DNA of 64,000 nt from NCBI RefSeq assembly GCF_004214835.1, contig NZ_PIQJ01000001.1, positions 124,001 to 188,000 on the forward strand. The letters run 5' to 3'. Source of the stretch: Pseudidiomarina tainanensis (lineage in GTDB: Bacteria > Pseudomonadota > Gammaproteobacteria > Enterobacterales > Alteromonadaceae). A model generated the notes under the pieces. The model was not told the DNA's origin. It worked only from the letters and a program-made list of their open reading frames with translations, and searched no databases. Made by a program: the position numbers and the translations under genes. Positions within the stretch are counted from its first letter, which is position 1; every line of letters begins with the position of its first letter. Positions 57,523 through 64,000 of the stretch are shown here, piece after piece.

Positions 57523-58170
57523 CTATTCAGCTGAACTTAAGTAGCGATCAATCACCTCAGTGATACGTTTATCCATGGGTTCTACTTTGCTTGGAAAACT
57601 CGTTACCTGTTTTCCATCTGCCGAAACAATGTATTTATGGAAGTTCCAGCCAGGGGCTTGCTCGGTAGCTTGAGTCAGTGCTTTGAAAATTGTATTTGCT
57701 TCGTCGCCTTTTACCGATGTTGTTGCCATCATTGGAAACGTGACGCCAAAATTAACGAAACAAACCGTTGCTGTCTCTTCCTCTTCGTTATGCTCTTGGC
57801 GAAATGAGTCGGAAGGGAAACCTAAAATAACGAAGTCTTCGTCTTTGTAGGCTTGATAGAGCTCCTCAAGCCCTTCGAACTGGCCTGTGTAGCCGCATTT
57901 GCTTGCCGTATTTACCACCATCACGACGCGATTCTTTGTTAGCTCGCATAAGTTGTGATTATCTTTCGAGTGTAACGCTCGCATACTGTGGTCGAACGTT
58001 GCTAAACATTCTTTATCCGTTGTAGCAAAGCTCTGTGCCGCACGCTGCGCTGTTGTCACCTCTTTTTGCGTGCCACCGGCAACAGCTGAAAATAAGGTAA
58101 CACCAGCAATGCCTGCTGCCGCAATTAGCGCAATGCGCTTGCCAATTTTAGTTTGAACCGGTTGCTTCAT
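57523..58170 (-). CDS. Atypical membrane-anchored glutathione peroxidase
   Basis: 215-residue thioredoxin-fold peroxidase with an N-terminal hydrophobic anchor or signal (about 11-32, IALIAAAGIAGVTLFSAVAGG). The peroxidatic Cys92 is in NTASKCGYTGQ and the WNFHKY motif is kept. The usual FPCNQF segment reads FPSDSF, so the catalytic Gln is missing. Extra cysteines (C55, C75, and one in ATVCFVN) may resolve the sulfenic acid. The ATG at 58170 is preferred (GGAG upstream) to a GTG 15 bp earlier. Likely a thioredoxin-dependent or lipid peroxidase variant. Confidence 0.82.
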   Translation of the reverse strand: MKQPVQTKIGKRIALIAAAGIAGVTLFSAVAGGTQKEVTTAQRAAQSFATTDKECLATFDHSMRALHSKDNHNLCELTKNRVVMVVNTASKCGYTGQFEGLEELYQAYKDEDFVILGFPSDSFRQEHNEEEETATVCFVNFGVTFPMMATTSVKGDEANTIFKALTQATEQAPGWNFHKYIVSADGKQVTSFPSKVEPMDKRITEVIDRYLSSAE

Positions 58171-58248
58171 TGTAAAAAGCTCCACAACAATTTGATGAAA
58201 GATGAACTACAACATACGACGATCACCAAGTAATAGCGATATCGTGAT

Positions 58249-58268
58249 AAAAACGATCACTTTGATCG
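58249..58268 (-). terminator. Rho-independent terminator of the zinc-ribbon gene
   Basis: On the minus strand: CGATCA-AAG-TGATCG followed by five T. Six-base-pair stem of moderate GC, 25 bp after the stop of the zinc-ribbon gene. It separates that gene from the glutathione peroxidase gene. Confidence 0.55.
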
Positions 58269-58292
58269 CGATGACATATGAGCCATATCAAG

Positions 58293-58775
58293 TTAGCGCC
58301 GCCACGAGGCTTCACAGTAATCTTCGTTATAGCTAATTTCAAACTTTCCATCATAGGCTTGTTCTAGCGCATGACCAATTCGCTTTGGATGGTGACCATC
58401 CGTGAAAGTAAGCACTGTTTCATCAGCATCAGAGTGCAGATCAATAAGTCGGTTCAGAGGGTGTTGTTTGGTTTCGACTTCGATGACGTGTCGAACAAGC
58501 CCGAGCACTTCATCTCGGTGCGCTTGAAAAAAATCACCGGCAAGCTTCAAGCGACCGTTTGACTGCCCATTTTGAATTAATTCGCATGCCGGGCAGATTA
58601 CCTCTGCGGCATCAGGTTCTGGCCGCTCGAGCCACTGCCAACGAGAGTTTTGATACACCACACCACACTGTGAACAAACCGACGGACTCTTTAATTTGTG
58701 TGGCGATAATTTGGGTTGCCAAACGCCTCGTTGACCAAGCGTTTTTTGCGGATCTTTGGGAAAGTGAGAGCTCAT
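58293..58775 (-). CDS. Zinc-ribbon protein of unknown function (BCAM0308-like)
   Basis: 160-residue soluble protein. A zinc ribbon is formed by CSQCGVVY (about 34-41) and CPACELIQ (about 61-68), followed by a mixed domain with GDFFQAHRDEVLGLVRHVIEVE and HPLNRLIDL. The overall pattern resembles BCAM0308-type conserved proteins. The ATG at 58775 has GGAGG upstream; a longer in-frame start is rejected. No partner genes nearby suggest a role. Confidence 0.72.
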   Translation of the reverse strand: MSSHFPKDPQKTLGQRGVWQPKLSPHKLKSPSVCSQCGVVYQNSRWQWLERPEPDAAEVICPACELIQNGQSNGRLKLAGDFFQAHRDEVLGLVRHVIEVETKQHPLNRLIDLHSDADETVLTFTDGHHPKRIGHALEQAYDGKFEISYNEDYCEASWRR

Positions 58776-58982
58776 GATTGACCTCCTCGATACAACTCGC
58801 TGTACCAATAGTGAACGAAGTATAGTTAGTGATTGTGAGACTGTCGAACTTCCCTCTCGAAAACAAAATTAGTTAGTAATAATGCGTTGAATCACATGAT
58901 GTTTGCGTTCGAGGAAAACGGCCAGTTGTAAAATTGTGTTAACTTGATAACAACAACTAAAGACAACAAAAAGGCATTGTTT

Positions 58983-61412
58983 ATGAACAAACCTTCCGCA
59001 TTGAATGCATTGGTATTAGCGCTGGGGCTTGGCTCGTTTTTGTTAAGCTCAGCACCGATTAATGCTAATCCAGTTAAAATTGATTACCAGCAGCCAAGTC
59101 AGGGGCTAATTGATATTGTTGATGCTGCTCCGTCACCTGGCGGTAGTTTGAGTCCAAATGGTGATTTGCTGATGGTGATGAACTATCCGTCGCTGCCAAC
59201 TATTGCGGACGTTGCCGCTGACGAGCTGAAACTGGCCGGACGTCGCATCAATCCGGCCAACTATACAGTTAGCCAAGCTCGATACATAAGCTCGTTAGGG
59301 TTCGTTGATGTCGATTCAGGCGAGAGTCTGCGCATTAAAGGGTTACCTGAAGAATTGAAAATTATTGGCGCCAGTTGGGCGCCTAATGGCGACTATGTCG
59401 CGTTTGCACAAATGACAGCTGAAAACGTTGAACTTTGGCTTGTCGATATTGAAAAAACTCGAGCGAAGCGTTTAACCAAGCAGTCCTTGAATGCCGTTTG
59501 GGGGCCGATGCTAGAGTGGCGCCATGATAGTGCAGGATTGTATACCTACACCGTAGCAAGTGGGATGAAGAAACCAGCGCTGAAGACAGTACCGACCGGC
59601 CCAGTCATCACTGAGAGTATGGGGCGTAACGCTCCTGGTCGTACCTATCAAGATTTGCTGCAGAATAAACAAGATGAGTTGCTCTTTGATTATTATTTCA
59701 CCAGCCAAATCAGTTTTGTTGGCGTGAATGGTCGTACGAAAGAAGTCGGTGAGCCGGCTATTTATCGTAGCGTAAGCACCTCGCCAAACGACGAGTTCTT
59801 GCTAGTTGCGAATATTGAACGCCCATACTCTTATGCCGTGCCTTGGTACCGCTTCCCAGTCACAACAAAAGTCTGGAATACGAGTGGCAAAGCGGTTTAT
59901 ACCGTTGCTGAGCAACCGTTGGCCGATAACTTACCGATCGCTTTTGACGCGGTTGAACAAGGACGCCGCTCGATTAGCTGGCGTAACGACGCGGATGCCA
60001 CCTTAGTTTGGGCAGAAGCCGCCGACCAAGGCGACCCAGCTGTTAAAACTGAAATTCGTGACCGCGTGTATCAACAAGCAGCGCCGTTTAACGAAGAGCC
60101 GCAAAAACTACTCGATTTAAGCAAGCGATACTCGCGTTTATTGGCTGCTGATGCTGACACCATGTTGGTGTGGGAACGTTGGTGGGCGGACCGCGATGAG
60201 AAGCTCTGGTTGGTGGATGGTACAGGCGCAGCCGAGCCGAAACTTGTTTGGGAACGCTCGTGGGAAGATCGCTATAACGATCCAGGTCAACCGTTCACCG
60301 TGCAACAAGATGGTCGAACGTTACTGTATGTTGATGGCGACAATATGTTGCTAAGAGGTGCTGGCGCTTCCGACGAAGGCGACCGTCCATTTGTGGACAG
60401 CTACAGCCTTGCGACCGGCGAGAGCGAGCGTTTGTGGCGCAGTGAAGCACCATATTTTGAGCAGCCGCGTGACATCATTGATGCCGAAGAGCTTACCTTC
60501 TTGACGCAACGTGAAGGTGTCGATGATCCTGCAGACTTCTATGTTCGCGATCTCGATGACAACAAACTTCGCGCTTTGACAGAAACGCCGCACCCTATGC
60601 CACATACATTAGGCATTACGCGCGAACTGATTACTTATAAGCGTGAAGATGGCTTGCCAATGTCTGCGGAGCTGTATTTACCCGCTGGTTATGACAAAGA
60701 CCGCGATGGTCCATTGCCGACTATGGTTTGGGCTTATCCACGCGAATACAAGAGTTCAGCTGCCGCAGCGCAAGTTTCGGGTTCGCCATATGAATTCGTT
60801 CGCATTAGTTATTGGGGTCCGCAATACCTCGCGACGCAAGGCTATGCGGTGCTTGATAGCGCCACCATGCCAATTGTTGGGGAGGGTGATAAACAACCGA
60901 ATGACACCTTCATTGAGCAATTGGTGATGAACGGTAAAGCGGCGATTCAAGCGGGTGTTGAGCGCGGTGTGACCGATCCAGAACGTGTAGCACTTGGCGG
61001 GCACTCCTACGGCGCCTTTATGACAGCAAACATGCTGGCGCACAGTGATTTGTTCACCACCGGTATCGCTCGAAGTGGCGCGTACAACCGCAGTTTGACG
61101 CCATTTGGCTTCCAGCGTGAAGAACGTACTGTTTGGGATGACCCTGATTTGTACATTCGCATGTCACCGTTTTTCCATGCGCATAAAATCAACGAGCCAT
61201 TGTTGATGATTCATGGTTCTAACGATAACAACTCAGGTACTTTCCCGATGCAGTCTGAGCGTCTGTATCAAGCCATTAAAGGCTTAGGTGGCAGTTCGCG
61301 CTTGGTCATGTTACCGCATGAGTCTCATGGTTATCGTGCACGTGAATCAATTCTGCACATGTTGTGGGAGCAAACACGCTGGCTCGATACCTACTTAAAA
61401 GAAGAGAAGTAA
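58983..61412 (+). CDS. Secreted S9-family serine peptidase (glutamyl endopeptidase-like)
   Basis: 809-residue periplasmic peptidase. Signal peptide about 1-27 (cleavage near NANP). A propeller domain covers about 40-540 and a C-terminal alpha/beta hydrolase covers about 550-809. The nucleophile Ser is in ALGGHSYGAFMTANML (GxSxG), the acid in MIHGSNDNNSG and the His in LPHESHGYRA. This matches the dipeptidyl aminopeptidase/plant glutamyl endopeptidase branch, not S9A. The ATG at 58983 gives the signal peptide and has AAGG upstream. A strong terminator follows. Confidence 0.9.
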   Translation: MNKPSALNALVLALGLGSFLLSSAPINANPVKIDYQQPSQGLIDIVDAAPSPGGSLSPNGDLLMVMNYPSLPTIADVAADELKLAGRRINPANYTVSQARYISSLGFVDVDSGESLRIKGLPEELKIIGASWAPNGDYVAFAQMTAENVELWLVDIEKTRAKRLTKQSLNAVWGPMLEWRHDSAGLYTYTVASGMKKPALKTVPTGPVITESMGRNAPGRTYQDLLQNKQDELLFDYYFTSQISFVGVNGRTKEVGEPAIYRSVSTSPNDEFLLVANIERPYSYAVPWYRFPVTTKVWNTSGKAVYTVAEQPLADNLPIAFDAVEQGRRSISWRNDADATLVWAEAADQGDPAVKTEIRDRVYQQAAPFNEEPQKLLDLSKRYSRLLAADADTMLVWERWWADRDEKLWLVDGTGAAEPKLVWERSWEDRYNDPGQPFTVQQDGRTLLYVDGDNMLLRGAGASDEGDRPFVDSYSLATGESERLWRSEAPYFEQPRDIIDAEELTFLTQREGVDDPADFYVRDLDDNKLRALTETPHPMPHTLGITRELITYKREDGLPMSAELYLPAGYDKDRDGPLPTMVWAYPREYKSSAAAAQVSGSPYEFVRISYWGPQYLATQGYAVLDSATMPIVGEGDKQPNDTFIEQLVMNGKAAIQAGVERGVTDPERVALGGHSYGAFMTANMLAHSDLFTTGIARSGAYNRSLTPFGFQREERTVWDDPDLYIRMSPFFHAHKINEPLLMIHGSNDNNSGTFPMQSERLYQAIKGLGGSSRLVMLPHESHGYRARESILHMLWEQTRWLDTYLKEEK

Positions 61413-61432
61413 ATTTTATTTTCGGTGACTTT

Positions 61433-61468
61433 AAAACCCCAATAATTGCAAAGTTATTGGGGTTTTTT
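61433..61468. terminator. Terminator between the S9 peptidase gene and benE
   Basis: AAAACCCCAATAA (61433-61445), loop TTGCAAAG, TTATTGGGGTTTTTT (61454-61468). A 13-bp stem with T6 on the plus strand and TTTT on the minus, so it may serve both the peptidase gene and benE. Confidence 0.9.
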
Positions 61469-61474
61469 GATGGT

Positions 61475-62643
61475 CTATTTTCCCGCCTGCTTCGATTTAA
61501 AGTGCTGCGCAAGGTAGTACGCCACAATGCCAATCAGTAACCCCCAGAATGAACTATTAATTCCGAAAAAATGTGTCCCGGATGCGGTGGTTAAGAAAGC
61601 CAAAATGGGCGGAAGTTGATTATTAGCGTCGCTAAAAGCTTTAAACATGTTCGTACTTAGCACCGGTAATAACGCTAGGCCGGCGATGGTGGCAGTAACG
61701 GCGGCAGGTAACATTAGAAACAACCCAACAATTGCCGAACTTGCTAAACCAGCAAGGAGATAAAATATACCGCCGGCTACGGCTGCTTTGTAACGCTGAG
61801 AGCTATCTGGATCAGCGTCTGACGATTGGCAAATAGCGGCTGTAATTGCTGCGAGGTTTATTGCAAAAGCTCCCAACGGCGCAAGAATTAAACCAGCTAA
61901 ACCGGTTGTTGTAAGAAGTGGCGACATGGGGGTGTATAACCATTGCTACGCAGCATCATTATGCCTGGTAGGTTCTGCGACACCATTGTCACAACAAATA
62001 ATGGAATACCAACCCCAATCATTAATGACAAATCAAACTCAGGCCAAACCCAAACCCATGCCGGCATTGAAAATGTTAATTGGGAGAAATTAAGATCTTG
62101 CATGAAGGCTGGTAAACCGATCGCCAGCAAGAGAACCCAGAAAAATACAAACTGTGGGGTGAAATAACGCAACACAAAGAATGCAATCACAAGCGAACCA
62201 GCGATAATCGGTTGCTCATAAACTGCCGGCATGACCGCCAATACAAATTTCAACAAAATACCGGCGAGAATCGCCGCGGCTACCGATACCGGAATGTACT
62301 TTATCAGGCGATCTGAAATGCCGATTAAACCAAACAGAACAATAAGCGCAGACGAGAAAATAAAAATACCAACAGCCTGAGATAGTGATACGCCCTCGAG
62401 TGCCACAATGAGTAACGCAACGCCGGGTGTTGACCAAGCCGTAAATATGGGAGCTTTATAACGCAACGACAAAACAATACTGGTCATGCCCATAGCGAGA
62501 CCAAGTGCAAGTAGCCACGAACTTTGCACCGCAGGCGAACCATTGAGCGTTTTCACCGCTTCAAGTATCAGTACCACGGCACTGCTATAACCAACAAATA
62601 CGGCCGTAGCGCCGGCAGAAATGTGTGATAGAGAAAATTTCAT
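61475..62643 (-). pseudogene. benE: Benzoate/H+ symporter family protein BenE, frameshifted
   Basis: Two overlapping minus-strand frames encode consecutive parts of one BenE-type permease. The N-terminal part (62643 to about 61930) starts MKFSLSHISAGATAVFVGYSS and runs to QNLPGIMMLRSNGYTPP. The C-terminal part (from 61927) continues MSPLLTTTGLAGLILAPLGAFAINLAAITAAI and ends at 61475. The break falls at a run of five C (GGGGG on the plus strand at 61928-61932); six C would join the frames. Together they give about 390 residues and 11-12 helices, the normal BenE length. This is a real frameshift mutation, a slippage-variable gene or a sequencing error. Start at 62643 has GGAAA upstream. Confidence 0.85.
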
Positions 62644-62723
62644 GCATTTGTTTCCAAAACGGGACATCGATGAACTATTGTCATATTAAGCATATTGCCG
62701 TTTTTAGGGAACGACAAAACCGA

Positions 62724-63386
62724 ATGAAGTTACCATTTAAAAATCGTCGAGAAGCCGGAGAACAACTGGCAAGCGAATTAGCATCGATGACCAGTCTCAC
62801 CAATGTTCTTGTCTTGGCACTGCCGCGCGGCGGTGTTCCAGTGGCAGAGCCAATTGCGCAGCGGCTCGGCGTGCCGCTTTCCGTTTTACTTGTTCGAAAA
62901 TTGGGTGTTCCTGGTCAACCCGAGGTAGCGATGGGCGCAATTTCAGAGAACGGTGTTCGTGTACTTAACAATGAGATAGTGGAAACTTTGGCGATTGATA
63001 CGCGCGAGATCGCCCGTATCGAACAACGTGAGCGCCAAGAACTAGAGCGCCGTCAACAACTCTATCGCTCGGGAACTCCATTACCCAAAGTTACGGGAAA
63101 AACTGTCATTTTAGTTGATGATGGGCTGGCGACAGGAGCAACAATGAAGGCAGCGATTAAAGTGCTTAAACGAGATGAAGCCGGCACTATCGTGGTGGCA
63201 GTTCCCGTTGCCGCCCGCGAAACCGCGCTGGAAATACGAAGCGATATTGATAGGTTGGTCTGTTTGGCGAAACCGTATCCGTTTGCTGCTATCGGTTATT
63301 GGTATCAGGATTTCTCGCAAGTAAGAGACGATGAGGTGCTAGAAATTATTCAGCGACATTCATCTAAATTCGGAAACGCAGTATAA
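62724..63386 (+). CDS. Phosphoribosyltransferase-domain protein
   Basis: 220-residue type I phosphoribosyltransferase fold. N-terminal NRREAGEQLASEL, then LALPRGGVPVAEPIAQRLG, and the PRPP loop ILVDDGLATGATMKAAI with two acidic residues. The family (annotated predicted phosphoribosyltransferase, often beside dienelactone-hydrolase domains) has no firm substrate. The ATG at 62724 matches the family start; a longer in-frame reading extends into the benE start region and is rejected. Confidence 0.85.
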   Translation: MKLPFKNRREAGEQLASELASMTSLTNVLVLALPRGGVPVAEPIAQRLGVPLSVLLVRKLGVPGQPEVAMGAISENGVRVLNNEIVETLAIDTREIARIEQRERQELERRQQLYRSGTPLPKVTGKTVILVDDGLATGATMKAAIKVLKRDEAGTIVVAVPVAARETALEIRSDIDRLVCLAKPYPFAAIGYWYQDFSQVRDDEVLEIIQRHSSKFGNAV

Positions 63387-63481
63387 GCGCTAATTTTATT
63401 TGCTGAAACCGCAAACTTCCTTTGTGTTTTTCGTCCAAACCACGTAGATTACGCGCCTATTTTTTGTTCGGGTGTTTAAAC

Positions 63482-64000
63482 GTGATTTCTGCTGCAAATA
63501 TCACCATGCAATTTGGTGCAAAACCTCTTTTTGAAAACATTTCTGTTAAGTTTGGCGAAGGTAATCGCTATGGTTTGATTGGCGCAAACGGCTGCGGCAA
63601 GTCAACGTTCATGCGTATCCTTAGTGGCGAGCAAGAGCCATCAGCCGGAAACGTTTCTATTGAACCAAATATGCGCGTGGGTAAATTGCGCCAAGATCAG
63701 TTTGCCTACGAGCAATACAGTGTCATTGATACGGTGATTATGGGCCATGAAGAATTATGGCAAGTAAAAGCCGAACGCGATCGCATTTATGGCATGGCCG
63801 AAATGAGCGAAGAAGACGGCATGCGGGTGGCTGACCTTGAGGTTGCCTTTGCTGAAATGGATGGTTACACCGCTGAGTCACGTGCAGGTGAACTTTTATT
63901 AGGCGTTGGCATTCCGTTGGAATCTCACTTCGGATTAATGAGCGAGATTGCGCCGGGCTTAAAGTTACGTGTGCTATTGGCGCAAGTGTTGTTCTCTGAC
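63482..64000 (+). CDS. ybiT: ABC-F family ATPase YbiT, 3'-truncated by window edge
   Basis: The first 173 codons of an ABC-F translation factor; the gene leaves the right edge in frame. Start is GTG at 63482 ([25 protein letters not shown], shown in parts), closely matching E. coli YbiT. Walker A is [10 protein letters not shown], and the segment [12 protein letters not shown] with [11 protein letters not shown] is diagnostic. ABC-F proteins bind the ribosomal E site with two ATPase domains and no membrane part. Only part of the first ABC domain is visible; a Cys replaces the common Ser in the Walker A loop. Confidence 0.94.
   Translation, partial: MISAANITMQFGAKPLFENISVKFGEGNRYGLIGANGCGKSTFMRILSGEQEPSAGNVSIEPNMRVGKLRQDQFAYEQYSVIDTVIMGHEELWQVKAERDRIYGMAEMSEEDGMRVADLEVAFAEMDGYTAESRAGELLLGVGIPLESHFGLMSEIAPGLKLRVLLAQVLFSD

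Noticed and set aside
61897-61932. Programmed frameshift joining the two benE frames
   Set aside because: Five C alone is not a recognised slippery heptamer, no stimulatory structure was seen, and BenE is a single-frame gene elsewhere.

Overview
The window looks like a chromosomal segment from a marine gammaproteobacterium of the order Alteromonadales, most likely the Idiomarina/Pseudidiomarina group. This rests on protein similarity recognised by eye: several secreted or lipoprotein S9 peptidases, a GGDEF-rich gene set, and the orders trkA-rsmB-fmt-def-lysM-dprA and polA-engB-cytochrome c4-yihI. I see no tRNA, rRNA, CRISPR array, insertion sequence or prophage. Genes are densely packed on both strands, with many 4-bp stop/start overlaps.

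Layout. (1) 1-1263: N-terminal part of fadB, running off the left edge. (2) 1390-15475: housekeeping block with slt, yigZ, trkH, then on the minus strand def-fmt-rsmB-trkA (translation initiation, rRNA methylation, K+ uptake), then on the plus strand lysM-dprA-smg-yrdD-tsaC-hemF, a truncated hemoglobin on the minus strand, and aroE. This order resembles the origin-proximal cluster of Pseudomonas. (3) 15479-25315: a hypothetical gene, a 485-bp gap with a perfect DnaA box, polA, a possible Spot 42-like RNA, EamA exporter and engB on the minus strand, cytochrome c4, a likely Csr/Rsm-type regulatory RNA, yihI, a DUF2489 gene, a secreted amidohydrolase and cysE. (4) 25392-33270: TPR lipoprotein, cold-shock protein, isochorismatase-like hydrolase, two tandem membrane GGDEF proteins (the second with a degenerate GGAEF site), purEK, carboxylesterase, DUF502 protein and GST. 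(5) 33300-40761: two S9A lipoprotein peptidases flanking a TPR-GGDEF protein, then a heptanucleotide repeat and a YeeN-like gene. (6) 40816-45046: copper-type TonB receptor, RegB/RegA-like two-component pair and a heme-binding DUF3365 protein. (7) 45130-54705: sulfur/peroxide-stress block with two persulfide-dioxygenase-like metallo-beta-lactamase proteins, YeiH, TauE/SafE, peroxiredoxin, Sfp-type PPTase, dUTPase, a MliC-META lipoprotein, di-heme peroxidase, thioredoxin-like protein, DUF2892 protein and cupin. (8) 54694-64000: D-amino-acid lyase-like enzyme, mscL, GT2-GtrA fusion, atypical glutathione peroxidase, zinc-ribbon protein, third S9 peptidase, frameshifted benE, phosphoribosyltransferase and the start of ybiT.

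The most interesting signals are non-coding. The first is a putative CsrA-sponge RNA between cytochrome c4 and yihI, with a GacA-like box, an AGGA hairpin loop, a terminator, and a position matching E. coli csrC. The second is a family of TTTAG...C(T/G)AAA inverted repeats in front of four transcription units of the sulfur/peroxide block, suggesting one shared repressor. Others are a Spot 42-like candidate after polA, a 7-bp tandem repeat beside a terminator, and a one-base lesion in a C-run of benE. All functional names come from motif and family recognition by eye; no search was run.
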